From the NCBI RefSeq assembly GCF_933775445.1, contig NC_065875.1, positions 17,979,555 through 18,043,554 of the forward strand: a DNA stretch of 64,000 bases. Direction: 5' to 3'. This document shows, one piece after another, positions 1 to 12,472 of the stretch. Every line of letters starts with the position of its first letter. The first letter of the stretch is position 1. The stretch is from Argentina anserina. Its lineage: Eukaryota; Streptophyta; Magnoliopsida; Rosales; Rosaceae. A program made the position numbers and the translations under genes. Under the pieces are notes generated by a model. The model was not told where the DNA came from. It worked only from the letters and a program-made list of their open reading frames with translations, and ran no database searches.

Positions 1-996
1 TTGGATTCCAATGTTGGTGGTATACATGTACTATTTTGAATTGATGCTGCCACAGTTGTTGTCTGAGCATGTTAGCTGTTTACATCCACTTAGTTGTATA
101 TTGAACTATGACTCATGCACTTTTAAGTATTATAATCTTAGATAACAAATACACGTAGTATTGTAAATCATGTGTAGGTAGGCTTTTATGTTGTGCTACG
201 TTTATAGCATATTTAAAATTTTAATTACAAAGCTATTATTTTTGCCAAGAATCTTACGAAGTATAAGTAGAATGTCTATTTACTTATTCTGCTATCTGTA
301 ATTGCACTTTTTCAACCAAGGTTGACAATCTGTTTACCTATTATGCTATCTATTTACTAAGTTGATTATGTGTTTCTGAAATCGATAGCGCTTAAAATTA
401 GCTTTTTGCTTTCACTCTCTTTATAGTATGCTGTATAATAACTTTTGCCTTCAGCTCTATGTTTGTGTTTATATAATTTATATTGTTAACTTCTCTCGCT
501 CTTCCTTTTAGTATTTTGCTTTTCTTAAACTCAATATATTGTATTCATGTAGGAGAATGAAGGACTTGCAGCTAAAGGGATGATTCTGTATCCTAAATAG
601 TTTAGGAGGTAGTAGATATTATTTCATGTTGTATTGCATTTGACATTGTATAAGAATTTGTACTGTTCAATTGAGTAATATGTGGTTGTGGTTGGGTGAA
701 ATTGTAATTTTTTTAAATATATCCTCAAGTTTTGCCACTGATATCAGTAACATTAAGAAAACACACTAATAATATAACAGTGTGTGAGAGGGAAAATGTA
801 TATGCAACATTGGTTTCTGGTATGCCACTGATAAATTATTAGTGTGTAAAACACCCTTAGCACCTCATATAGAGGGCACTGATAATTTATTAGTGGCTGC
901 AAGGGTGCTAATGAGGTTTACATAATGTTATCAGTGTCTATTGAGGAAAATAGACATTGATAACAGTATGTGCTATTGGGGGAAATTGTAGTAGTG
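1..996 (+). mobile_element. CACTA (En/Spm-type) transposon, terminal part
   Basis: Read on the minus strand from 996, the terminus begins CACTACTACAATTTCCCCC, a typical CACTA-family inverted-repeat end. Just inside, between about 730 and 985, short motifs such as CACTGATAA and TTATCAGTG recur in both orientations, as subterminal repeats do in this superfamily. A possible last coding exon sits near 552-599, after an acceptor-like TGTAG, and ends in TAG; its product cannot be identified. The other terminus lies outside the window, so the full length and 3-bp target duplication cannot be checked. The homology between the two duplicated gene blocks starts right after 996, so the element inserted at or beside the edge of block A. 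Confidence 0.6.
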
Positions 997-1931
997 ACTT
1001 GCTGCTGTTATGCTAGTTAGGCAGGATCAGAAAATTCAATTGAAAAATATAAATATTTGGACATTCTAGCTAGCCTTATTAAATCATTCACAAGCAATAT
1101 CTATATCGATCATTTTCAACAAATACAAACAGCACCTTTAATTAAGCTTAGCAAGAATTTGTACGATCCCTTTCAGAAAAAAAATTGTATGAATTTGCCA
1201 ATTGGCGATAAATGATTCCCCTGATATAAGAAAATTTTGAAGTTGCAAATTAACTTAATTATATTTCAAATATTATGGTTTTTCAGTTTCATTTATTCTC
1301 GTTTCGTTTCTTGAAGTATAATGGATTTTGTGTTCTTTATTGTCTCTTTAGAACGTGTTTTGAAGAATGATGGGTTTAGATGTACAGTTTTGAATGAAAG
1401 TTAACTTGTTAGAAGAAACAAATTCTATATTATCCAGCTTAAATTTCAATTAGGTGGTCCAAAATGCCAAAGGAAATCCAAACTGTACGTGCCCATGATC
1501 AATCAAAGTTACCGGTAATTATTATTAACTATGTTAAGATAAATTTCGATTAAAGAAACAAAAACAAGGCTGGAGTAGCTAATTAAAAGGTTTTACATTA
1601 AACTTGTGAGTAATTAGCTAGGTGAATCACATTTTGGCAGCCCACCTAGATCAAGCATGAACTTCATTCAAGTAGATTAATTCAAGTAGAATTCATAGTT
1701 GGGTCTTACAGTTATAGATTCGATCATTAAGGAATAAGGTAGGACCTCGATCTGTTCCACAATCCCACATTCAGCTCTCAAATCCTTCATTGATTTCATG
1801 CAAAGACTCTTAAATCAAGCTACAGACGAACTCTTCATTCTACTGCATGCGTGCAGACTACATAGATTAAATTCTTCTATATCTCCGGCCGGCTGTAGCT
1901 TTTAAGAGAGAATTCATTCGTAGAGTGTAAA

Positions 1932-2805
1932 CACAAACCACCCGAGGGATATACAAGGTTTCATGGTATACGTATTATAGTGATACATATGATAGACATA
2001 ATTATTAAATTTACTTTTGCACCGTACAAAGAAAAAGAAAAAACATACATTAATTCGGTAAACAATGAAACCAAAAACAGAAATACAAAACCAAGTAAGA
2101 ATTCTAAATGAAAAAATAAAGCCTCGACCATAAACAAAGACACCGAGGCATAATTAAAAAAACTTAAGCACGTTCCTTTCCTTTTCCCTTGGCCCACAAC
2201 CCAGGCCCAAAGGCTTCGGCCCGACCCAGATCCGGAAGACCCATATTCGAACCAAAAACTCGGCCCAAGCCTGGCCATGTGTGGACTTCCTCCTTCCACC
2301 ACCGAAATACACCGATGCCGACCTCAAGTCGCCGACAATCATCGCAGCACGAACTCAGATCTCGGCCATAGCGAGGATTTTTTTGCCGTCGTTGAAACTT
2401 GCCGTCTTGCCAGATCTGATACCCAGCGGGAAGATCCAACATCAACACGGACGGAGAAAATTTCTTCAGCCGCTTCACGCTGCCATTGAGCAACCTCGCC
2501 GCCAAAGCACTAAAAGCCCCTCTGACCCACAATTGTCGATACTTGCGACGTCGATCCATACCCAAAAGAGTCCCAACTGCGATCAGAGAGATCTCCTTTG
2601 GGGCGCAACACAGGGGCTGCTGAACCCCTCGGAGACACTGCTCACCGCCCCATGCAATCATCGTCGATCCACGACGCTGCCATGCTTGCACGGATGTCTC
2701 GAGTAAAGATCGATCACCGCCGCCTGTGAAAACCCTAGTTCTCACCCTCCCAGGTCGGACCGCGAAACATGCACGGAGACGCCCGCATACTCATTGTTGG
2801 GGATA
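1932..2805. mobile_element. Insertion of unknown class in block A
   Basis: This segment has no counterpart in block B. Its left part is AT-rich and its right part (about 2190-2770) is GC-rich. A minus-strand reading frame stays open from an ATG near 2661 down to 2164, rich in Arg, Gly and Trp. It matches no family I recognise and looks like noncoding or 5'-terminal retroelement sequence. A hairpin-like GC stretch lies near the right edge, around 2770-2805. No target duplication could be fixed, because the flanks of A and B have diverged. Confidence 0.4.
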
Positions 2806-2958
2806 TATGCGGACGTTAGCAGTCAGTATTGTTTTACCCATTATTCACCATTAAGTAATTAAAGTCAACATTGATATTAATTAAGTACCTAATTATCAAT
2901 CCGTAATCATGATTTAATCCAATGGTGCCTTCACTGCCTTGTATTCTTTCGACAGACG

Positions 2959-3000
2959 TGGTGCCACAGTCTGTTAATGTGATACCACCACATCCTTCTA
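2959..3000 (+). promoter_or_regulatory. Conserved upstream element of gene A
   Basis: The block contains GGTGCCACAG followed by AATGTGATACCACCACATCC, and it recurs upstream of all four family members. The invariant core is AATGTGATACCAC. It lies about 90 bp before the TATA box. Conservation is seen directly; a role in transcription is inferred. Confidence 0.55.
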
Positions 3001-3069
3001 TGCATGCGTGTTCTGATTATAGTGCTCAGCCCTAGTACGTACTGTTAATTATCTCAGTCTCAAATTGCC

Positions 3070-3076
3070 TATAAAT
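3070..3076 (+). promoter_or_regulatory. TATA box of gene A
   Basis: TATAAAT lies about 30-40 bp before the likely start of the noncoding first exon, and is conserved at the same place in gene B (41744-41750). Confidence 0.6.
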
Positions 3077-3138
3077 TGCAACCTCTAGAATCCCTTCTGT
3101 CAGATAGATATTTCTTCAGACACTGGATATTTCTTGAG

Positions 3139-3250
3139 GTATGCTATATCCTCGACAACCCTAGATCTTAGATTTCAATCTTTTTATCGACAATTTCTTG
3201 ACAAATATAGCAACTTATGTTATTAATCTATATACTTCTCATTTGTGCAG
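3139..3250 (+). other. 5'-UTR intron of gene A
   Basis: The donor follows TTCTTGAG (GTATGC) and the acceptor is TTGTGCAG. The same intron is at 41813-41923 in gene B, and equivalents occur in C and in pseudogene D. The coding region lies entirely in exon 2. Confidence 0.65.
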
Positions 3251-3268
3251 AATCATTTACGTACCGTC

Positions 3269-3616
3269 ATGAGGACCATACTTGTCATTTGCGCCGTTAC
3301 TGGCTTTATGTTGATAGTGGCATCTCTGCAGGGCGATGCCAATCGGTTTGTTTTGAAGGACTGTCACTTGGCTCAGGTCAAGAACGATCAAACTCTGCAG
3401 GGTCGAGGCCCAGAGGTTCCAAGTAGCGGTTCAAAATACCAGGCTCCGTCTCAGCCCCGGAACTCATACAAGGGACCACCCATTCACCATTATTATATGC
3501 ATGTTGATCAAGCCAACGATGATGCAAACGAGAGTTATGGTAAGTACGGACATGGCTCTTCCAAAGATGACTCTCCCCGTTACTTTACCGACGATACATT
3601 CAAGCCGCACAACTAA
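3269..3616 (+). CDS. Putative small secreted protein, copy A
   Basis: I do not recognise the family. The start is the first ATG after the 5'-UTR intron (3269), giving 115 residues. Residues 1 to about 24 form a signal peptide: one Arg, a hydrophobic core and small residues before the likely cleavage after GDA. The rest is hydrophilic and probably secreted. The last 28 or so residues (ESYGKYGHGSSKDD, then a Tyr-Phe/Asp-Asp stretch ending KPHN) are nearly identical to copy B and align with copy C, so this is the candidate functional region. A 3'-UTR AATAAA is at 3703-3708. Two oddities set A apart from B: an unpaired Cys replaces Arg at residue 32, and the middle (around PPIHHYYMHVDQ) is unrelated to B at the protein level. 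A may be diverging or under relaxed constraint. Confidence 0.7.
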   Translation: MRTILVICAVTGFMLIVASLQGDANRFVLKDCHLAQVKNDQTLQGRGPEVPSSGSKYQAPSQPRNSYKGPPIHHYYMHVDQANDDANESYGKYGHGSSKDDSPRYFTDDTFKPHN

Positions 3617-4961
3617 TTATCATCGTACGTACCGATCAGGAGCCTTCATGAATCAAGGACGTGATGTATTATGTAAACCTGTGTGTAGTTTTTATTTTAG
3701 GTAATAAAGTGGAACTCAGTAGCATGTGGCCAAATATCATGTTTACGTGTTTCACCAGATTTTTAGACGGTAATCAGCTCTTGCCGTGTATGTGTGTTTG
3801 AATTGAACCCTTATGCTCATCGATATATCAATCGCGTTGTGTATCATATAATAAGAAGCCATATGAGTACATGCATATGGCTGTGTGCTTTGCGATTGTA
3901 CGGGTTTATGACATATCCATAGCTTGAAGATACATATATAGCACTGATCAATGTGAATGAAAGTTTGAGTGTGTGTGTGTGTGTGTGTGTATTGTTGCAT
4001 TATTAGAGATATGAACCAAAACAAAATCTGAGATTTTCATCTATGATTCATAAAGAAACCAACACTCCGAATTGAGTACATAAATTATGCTAAAATAGGA
4101 ATATAGAGGAGGTATATTCATCCTCTGTCAAAGGTAATCGATAGTTAGCTAGGACAAAAGCCGTCCGAATTCGAGACCCGAAAGCTAAAACGTACATAAG
4201 AGAAGAAAGATGGGGCTCGTCTGAATATATAACAGAAAATTAAAGTAAACAAAGGGAGATCGAGCCTCAACCCCTTAATCGTTTATTGGCCATGCTCAAA
4301 GGAAACAGTGACCAAATCAACAACATGAATAAATGATAGACTCCCTTAAGACCTAATTTAGTTAAATTGTTTGGAACACGATTATGAACCGAGTGTATCC
4401 GCAACAATATAGCACCTCACAAGTCGATCGGTTCTGTGCGAGTTGCAAACACATCAATTAGCATGATCCTATATCTACTATATATTCTACTCTACATCGC
4501 TTGAAAATTGATTGGGTCCATAATTAACACATAATTTTTTAATTGCTACAACACCGACTACCTTCAGCTGAAAGTACTAGATTATGAGTCGGTAATATTT
4601 GCAGTTGCATAAGAACGTGCCCCAAAGATGAATGTTAGCCAATTTTCGTTTTTGAAGGTGAATGACATGCGTTTTACAAAAGCCCTTAGTTTATACATAA
4701 ATCTAACTAGCTACTGTCAAACTTGAATTGGAGTTATAATAACTGAATGCACAAATATAAAATGGGCTATCCAGAAGTTCACGTATATATATACATAAAT
4801 TTATATTAGGACCTGCAAATAGAACGTACTGTCTATCTGCTCTCTTAATATAGGGCACTAGGGCAACCCTTATCCATGAAAAGCTTCCTTAATATAGTTC
4901 ATAATACTACGCAATCATAAATGTGTCTGATCTCTTAAGTTTCTGGATAAGAGTTTATCGC

Positions 4962-5316
4962 TGATAAAGTGATCTGGGGTTCACATCCAAAACTAATTAG
5001 TAATGGATGGAGTTGTCTAAACCCATATAAACCCACAGGCTAGGTTCCAATTCCCAATGTGGGATTTATATTCTTAACACGCCGCCGCACGTGTGGCGAA
5101 TTTTCAAGCCATACACGTGGACAACATTTTGGGTGACGTGTAGTCCGTGTGGCCATTTGGGCTTCACACGTGGACGTGGATAACCCGCTCTGATACCATG
5201 ATAAAGTGATCTGGGGTTCACATCCAAAACCAATTGGCAATGGATGGAGTGGTCCAAACCCTTATAAACCCACAGGCTAGGTTCCAATTCCCAATGTGGG
5301 ATTTATATTCTCAACA
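4962..5316 (-). mobile_element. TRIM (terminal-repeat retrotransposon in miniature)
   Basis: Two 118-bp direct repeats (4962-5079 and 5199-5316) begin TGATAAAG and end AACA. They flank a 119-bp noncoding interior. Read on the minus strand, TGGTATCAGAGCGG follows the right repeat immediately; it is the primer site for initiator-Met tRNA. A perfect 5-bp duplication ATCGC (4957-4961 and 5317-5321) brackets the whole. There is no coding capacity, so it was mobilised in trans. Confidence 0.93.
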
Positions 5317-6179
5317 ATCGCAACACCCAGTCGTGATACACTAATACCTTCAATTCATAATTAAATATTGAGTTTTTGATAATTAAGGGCATTTAAACAT
5401 TTAAAATGTTAATTAAGGCCCCTAATTTGGGCTTCTGATAAATAAAGACCCGTGCAAAATCTCTATCCTTTAAAGTTCCAATTATTACAAGTGTGTCACT
5501 GATTAACCTCCACAGTAACTGATTCCTACTGACTCTAACCCTAATTGACTCATTTTCTCTCTCATAAGCCGTCTTGTAACGACCCTAAAATTTTGAGCAT
5601 AAAAACTCAAAATATTAAAGTCGTACAATACCAAAACAATCTCAACGAATCGAAATCATTTAAAACGCACAACGGATCATTACTCAGTTCACAATACAAC
5701 TCAGACAACCAATTATTACAAACCAAATTATAAATCAACATTACATCAAATGGAAATGTAATAATCCTCACAATCTCTCACAACTCACAAATAAATCCTC
5801 ACAAGTTCTCACACACAAATCCGTAATAGAAACCTCACCACAATCAAGATAATGAACAACTTCGAGTCTCCGGAGTCGTCTTTCGATTCCCACTAATCGA
5901 CACCTGCAGTAGTATTCCCTACACCATCGAATTGGTGCACCAGGATTGTAAATACAAAACCGGTAAGCTTTACAGCTCGTATGAGTAAATAAAACAATAT
6001 ATCTCGCATATCAACATATACGACAATTCACAAATCAACAAAATATAAATGCACTCATGAGTCAATGGCCCATCTGGTTGTCCCAAAAAATATGAAAATG
6101 AAAGTGCTCATGAGAAATTGGGCAACCCCTATGTTTACCCAAATGCATTTATAATACGGGTACTATTGAGCGCTAGTAC

Positions 6180-8869
6180 TGTAACGACACCAAACTTTCG
6201 AGTATAAAAACTCAAAATTTCAAAATCGTTAAACACCAAACAATCTCAACGAATCGAAATCATTTAAAATGCCATAGCGGATCATCTCTGAGTTCAAAAT
6301 ACAACTCAGTCAAACCGATTATTACAACCCAAATTATAATTCAATATTATAACAATGGAATTGCGTAATCCTCAAAACAAACTCACAAGATAGTCACACA
6401 AAATCCTCACACCAGCTGGAGATAAATAACTTCAAGTCCACTGAGCGGTACGTCAATTCCCACTAATCCACACCTGCAGAGTTATCCACTACACCATCGA
6501 ATTGGTGCACCGGGATTGTAAACACAAACCCGGTAAGCTTTACAGCTCGTATGAGTAAAATGAAAATATAACTCGCATAACAATATATTCGAAAATCCAA
6601 AAATCAAACAAATATAAATGCACTAATGAGTCAATGGACGGCCCATCTGGTCGTCCCAAAGAAATATGAAATAAAACGCTCATGAGAAATTAAGTAACCC
6701 TTCTGGTTACCCAAATGCATTTATATTACGGGTACCAAGAACGCTGGTACACATCTGTTACCCCTCTCGTAATACACCGCCGATATTGGATAGCCACCCG
6801 CTACCCAACATCCAAAACAATCTGAGTACCCATGAGCAGATAACCACCCGTTACCTCACATGCAGTACTACGGCAGACAGACTAGAGCTCGAACTGTATC
6901 GTAACTTTCACCCGGCCAAAGGCTAGGTTCCGACTTGCCAAATACGTACAATAATCTCACATCATATTGTACCAAATCAAGTCCGAAGACAAATCAACAT
7001 TTTAACAATCTCAATGTTAAAATCACGTACAATAATCTCACATCATATTGTACCAAAAATCAAGTCCGAAGACAAATCAACATTTTAACAATCTCAATGT
7101 TAAAATCACGTACAATAATCTCACATCATATTGTACCAAAAATCAAGTCCAAAGACAAATCAACATTTTAATAATCTCCATGTTAAAATCACGTACAATT
7201 ATCTCACATCATATTGTACAAATCAAAATCACATGCTCGATATATAAATCTCGTCATCAAAATGACATAAATCACGATAAAATCATAACAGTAGATTATA
7301 TAGCAAACTATATATATATGTACATATTTACCATTTATACAATATATATATAATCCATTATATCATATACATGTCATATTTCATAAACACGTCTGAAGAC
7401 AAAAACCCGTCCGAAGACAAAACTCGTCCGAAGACAAAACATTTTAACAAACTCATGTTAAAACCATGTACGATAATCACACATCTGATTGTACAAAAAT
7501 CCAATCACATGCTCAATATTTAATTCTCGTCATCGAAATGACCAATTCCAATGAATTCATAACAGTATATAATATAGCAAACTATATATATATGTACTTA
7601 TTACCATTTATACAATATTAAAAACTCTTGTAAAATCTTGAATCTCCACAAGGGTAGATTCGTAAATATGTGAGATTTTACTCACCTTCTTTCCTGCGTG
7701 CAACTTCCACGACCCTAAAAATAATTTCCTCACTCGTTTCGTCAGTCACCTAATAGGACGATAAATGCTTAGAAAATGATACTTATAATATCAGGTGACG
7801 AGTTCAGTACAACTAACTGTTGTTCATAAAACATTGTTCACGGAACACTGTTCATGTTTACTAATCACTCTTCACAGTTACTGTTTTTATCACAACACTG
7901 TTCACAGTTACTGTTTTACCATGACACTGTTTACTAATCACTGTTTTACTAAACCACTGTTCACAGCAACTGTTTTTACCACAACACTGTTCACATTCAC
8001 TGTTACAAATCACTATTCACTGTTACTATTCATGCGGTGTTACTGTTCACCGACCGCCACCAATCATCACCAAATTTCACCACCACAACCTAAACAACAT
8101 TTCCAACAACTTTCTAGTTGACACCAAGGTCTAAATCCGAGCCTAAACAGTCCAAACAACAAAGAACATAAATTCGGCACTATTCACAAACCCTAGAAAA
8201 TTGAAATTTTGATTCGGGTACTTACACTTCGATTTGGCTCGATTCCTTTTGTGGAAATGTTGCTCGGACTGAGACAAGCAAAACCCCCCAAGAATCTCGA
8301 GCTATGGTGGTCGGAGAAGGCGGCGCCGCCACAGTAGTAACTTCCGGCGGTTGCTGCACCGTGTGTAGTTGTCGCCGGAGTGCAAGGCGTAGCCCAAAAG
8401 ATGGTGATCGTCGAGCCCGTCCGTTTGATAGGTGGCACAACACGAGGCGACGTCGGATGGTGGAGAAATCGACCGGAGAAGATTTTTTGGTCGGGTGAAC
8501 AGTACCCGAGCTGATTTTCTGGTTTTTAATCTCATCTCCTTCCTTTTATACTATTTCCAAAATCGGAAACGAACTTCCGACGTTAATAACTTTCGCGTCC
8601 GACGTCCGATTCGAACGCGTGATGTGTCCACGAACTCGTATCGATGAGCTCTACGACTTTCGTGAAAGAAGTTTTCACAACCGAGAGACGGAATAAAAGT
8701 CGATCTATACATTGCGGTAATGTTACGTTTTCTAATTAAACGATCCGAGAACGTTTCCGTTTTCGTTTCGAAATGTCGTAAACCTCCAATTGTCGTCTTG
8801 AATTAATTTCACAAGTTTAACACTTTGAAAATACTCGACATTTAGTTTCTAAAAATTCGGGTTATTACA
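6180..8869 (-). mobile_element. Nested solo LTR of a related Gypsy family
   Basis: This 2690-bp sequence begins TGTAACGACACC and ends GGGTTATTACA, the same termini as the surrounding LTR. It is bracketed by AGTAC at 6175-6179 and 8870-8874. Removing it and one AGTAC restores a continuous host LTR reading GCGCTAGTACACCTCTG. It contains clustered short repeats: CGTCCGAAGAC near 7386-7440 and ACTGTTCAC-type repeats near 7830-8045. It arose by insertion of a full element followed by LTR-LTR recombination. Confidence 0.95.
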
Positions 8870-11149
8870 AGTACACCTCTGTTACCCCTCAAATAGTATA
8901 CCGCCGACGTTGGGCAACCTCCTCGCTACCCAACGCCCGACATTGGGCAACCTCCTCGCTACCCAACGTCTAATATAGAGCAACCTCCTCGCTACCCGAT
9001 GTCCAAAAATATGAGTACTCATGAGCCGATAACCCACCTGTTACCTCACATGTAGTACTCCGGCAGACAGACTAGAGCTCTAACTGTATCGTAACTTTCG
9101 CCCGGCCAAAGGCTAGGTTTCGACATGCCACACACGTTCGAAGACTGGTCCGAAGACATAAACACGTACAATAATTTACTCATTATTTGTACAAATCGCA
9201 TCAACATGCTCAATATATAATTCTCATCACCATTGTGATCATAATTCACAACCGAAATCCAAACAGTATATAATATAGCAAACTATATATATATGTACAT
9301 ATTTACCATTTATACAATATATATATAATCCACTTTATTATATACATGTCATATTTCTTAAACACGTCTGAAGACAAAACTATTTAACAATTCTCAACGT
9401 TAAAACCACGTACAATAATCTACTCATTATTTGTACAAATCGCATCACAAGCTCAATATATAATTCTCATCACCATTGTGATCATATTCACAACGAAATC
9501 CTAACAGTATATAATATAGCAAACTATATATATATAGTTTGCTATTAATACAAATATATATATTCCACTATATCAATTACATGTTATATTTCATTCTTTA
9601 AACTTCTGCATAACCTTAAATCTCCGCAAGGGTAGATTCGTAAATAAGTGAGATTCTACTCACCTTATAATCTCGAGCGCAATTCTACAATTCCGAATGT
9701 AAATTCATTTTCTTGAATTATTGATCACCTGGAAAATGATAAGAAAAGAATTTAGAATCGTTACGTAAACCTTAAATGCCGAAACAGTAATAATATGTTA
9801 CTGTTCAGCAATTTCTGGTTTTACGAATTTACTGATCACGGAGTTACTATTAACGTATTTACTATTCATGTATTACTGTACAAATACATCTTAATTACGT
9901 ATTTATGTACAAATACATATTAATTACGTATTTCTGTACAAATACATATTAATTACATATTTATATACGTATGAATACTATTCAAAAGTAAATACTGTTT
10001 CAATAATAATAATTACTTATTTATCCTTCTGAAATTACTTTAACATTTACTGAATGTAATTTACATTTACATTTACCGAATGTAAATAAAACTTACATTT
10101 AATGTACGTAATTTACTTTTTACATTCACCGTACATAAAATAAATAAATTTACAATTTACTGTTCCCGGAACACTGTTCACGCTCAGCCGCACGTGGCGG
10201 CGTCTGGGGTACACGCGCCACCTCCGGCAGCCTGCGCGTGAGGCCCACGCGCCAAGCCTATGGCCGGTGCGTAGCACGCCACTGCCGCCCCCAAACCCTT
10301 CACCTTCCTCCCCTCTTCCTCCCCACGGCCTCACACCGCCTCTAAGCCACTTCACTGCCCTTCACGCACCGCCTAAGGCGGCAGTATCTCTCCACCTTCC
10401 CCGACCTCCGATCTCCACCAAAACACCACAAAAAATTAAACAACATCATCACAACAACCAACCTAGGCTAACCTCACCTCGATTCGAGCTTGAAAACTAC
10501 TGGAGATGGGCTTGGGTGCAGCGGAGGAAAACGCAGAAATTGGCGGCGTTGATGGAGCTCCGGCGCGGCGTGAGCGGGTGCGTCGACCTCGGGGTCGCAT
10601 GCGGGGGTGGTGCGACGCCTCCTAGGCCGGCGGTGAGGGCCACGTCTCCCTGAGAAAGGAGATCAGAGGTGAAGCCGAGAGGGAGAGGGAGAGTTTCGGG
10701 GTGAGAGAGAGAAAGGGAGGCGGAGAGAGAGAAGAGAGAAGAGGTTTCCAAATATGGGAACTCTAACTGAAAAATTCCTTTTTTATATCTGTTTCCAAAA
10801 TCGGAAACTAATTTCTGACGTTAATAAATTTCACATCCGATGTTCGATTCAACCATGTGACGCGTCAACGAACTCGTGTCGACGAGCTCTACAACTTTCG
10901 TGACAGAAGTTTTTGCAAACGAGCGATAAAATAAAAGTCGATACACACGTTGCAGAAACGTAACGTTTTTCTAAATAAATGTTCTGAGAACGTTTCCGTT
11001 TTCGTTTCGAAATGTCGCGAACCACCAATTGTCATTTTAAACTAATTAAACAAACTTTACAAATTGAAAACCACTCGGTAATTAGTTATGAAAAATTCAG
11101 GTTATTACAATCTACCCCCTTTAAAGGAATTTCGTCTCGAAATTCAAGT

Positions 11150-12472
11150 TCACTCAACAAACAACTGTGGATATCTTGTCTTCATGTCCGATTCTAGCTC
11201 CCAAGATGCACCACCCTCATCATTGTGACTCCACAATACCTTGACTAGCTCTACTTCTTTCCTCCGAAGCTTCTTTTTGGATCTATCCAGAATACGAACC
11301 GGTTCAACAACAAATGTGGCATTTTCCTTCACTTCAATGGTACTATGATCGATCACATGTGACTCATCTGGTACATAAATGTGGAAGACGTTGTGAACGC
11401 CCGACATGCTAGTAGGCAAGGCTAGTCGATATGCTAGTTCTCCCACCTTCTCGAGAATCTCAAAGGGCCCAACATACCTCGGAGCCAACTTTCCTTTATT
11501 GCCAAATCTCACTACACCCCTCATAGGTGAAACTTTTAAAAACACATGACACCTATCTAAAATTCCACGTCTCCTCTTTAAATCTGCATAGCTCTTCTGT
11601 CTACTCTGGGCGGTCCGGATTCTATCTCGAATGATCAAGATCTTCTCTGTGGTTTCCTGAACCACCTCTGGACCCATCAATGCTTCATCACCTACTTCAG
11701 CCCAACAGATCGGTGATTGACATGGTCTACCATAAAGAGCCTCATAAGGTGCCATGCCGATGCTAGAATGGTAACTGTTGTTGTAGGCAAACTCAATCAA
11801 TCTCAAATGATCCTCCCAGCTACCTTTAAAATCTGGCACACAAGCTCTCAACATATCTTCCATCACCTGATTCACCCTTTCCGTCTGTCCATCAGTCTGA
11901 GGATGAAAAGCAGTACTCATATCCAAGGTAATACCCATCGCTTTCTGTAAACCACCCCAGAACTTCGAAGTGAAACGTGCGTCTCGATCAGAAACAACAG
12001 AAATTGGAGCTCCATGAAGTCTCACTACCTCATCCACATATAGTTTCCCTAGCAAGTCCACTGAGTACTTCATTGACACTGGAAGAAAATGAGCCGACTT
12101 CGTCAACCGATCGACAATCACCCATATAGCATCATGACCCTTCTTGGATCTAGGCAGTCCAGTCACAAAATCCATAGATATCTGCTCCCACTTCCAAAGA
12201 GGAATAGTCAATGGCTTCAACATGCCAGCTGGTCGTTGATGTTCTGCTTTTACTTGCTGACATGTAAGGCACTTCGATACAAATTCCGCTACATCATTCT
12301 TCATACCGTTCCACCAGAATTGCCTGCATAGGTCCTTGTACATCTTGGTGTTCCCTGGATGAACGGTATAACGTGATCGATGTGCCGTACGAAGGACCTC
12401 TTCCTTGACATCATCATAATCCGGGACACACAATCTTGCCCCAAATCTCAACCCTCCATCGGGTCCAACTCT
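11150..12472 (-). pseudogene. Gypsy integrase and C-terminal chromodomain-like region
   Basis: This is the last part of the pol polyprotein. A His-His-Cys-Cys zinc region (HRSRYTVHPG to CLTCQQVKAEHQ) is followed by the integrase core. The catalytic triad is visible: D in MDFVTGLP, D in VSDRDARF and E in QTERVNQ. A GPF-type segment (APRYVGPFEILEKVG) follows, then a C-terminal stretch ending SWELESDMKTRYPQLF, which resembles the degenerate chromodomain of Tekay/Del-like chromoviruses. The polyprotein frame is continuous with the upstream RNase H part apart from the stop at 12473-12475. A few residues also look lost between VFHI and YVPDESH compared with the second element in this window. The integrase would insert element cDNA into the host nucleus, but this copy is not functional. 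Confidence 0.9.

Larger units (their letters stand above)
998..4694 (+). repeat. Segmental duplication, copy A
   Basis: This block matches 40525-43280 in the same orientation over the upstream flank, promoter, 5'-UTR intron, coding region and 3' flank of the secreted-protein genes. Both begin near GGCAGGATCAGAAAATTC and end near CCTTAGTTTAT. Copy A carries about 0.87 kb (about 1932-2805) absent from B. It also has about 0.27 kb (about 3877-4148, with a (GT)n run at 3971-3990) that B lacks. Confidence 0.85.

Noticed and set aside
2164..2661. 165-residue minus-strand frame rich in Arg, Gly and Trp
   Set aside because: Not enough evidence for a gene: no recognised domain, no second block to compare, and it sits inside an insertion absent from block B.
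3245..3268. Upstream GTG codon that would extend gene A (and likewise gene B)
   Set aside because: It spans the 5'-UTR intron acceptor and is not an ATG; plant nuclear genes start at ATG, here 3269 and 41942.
10267..10751. Overlapping Pro/Arg-rich frames on both strands
   Set aside because: GC-rich part of the Gypsy LTR, equivalent to 30359-30942; no coding signature.
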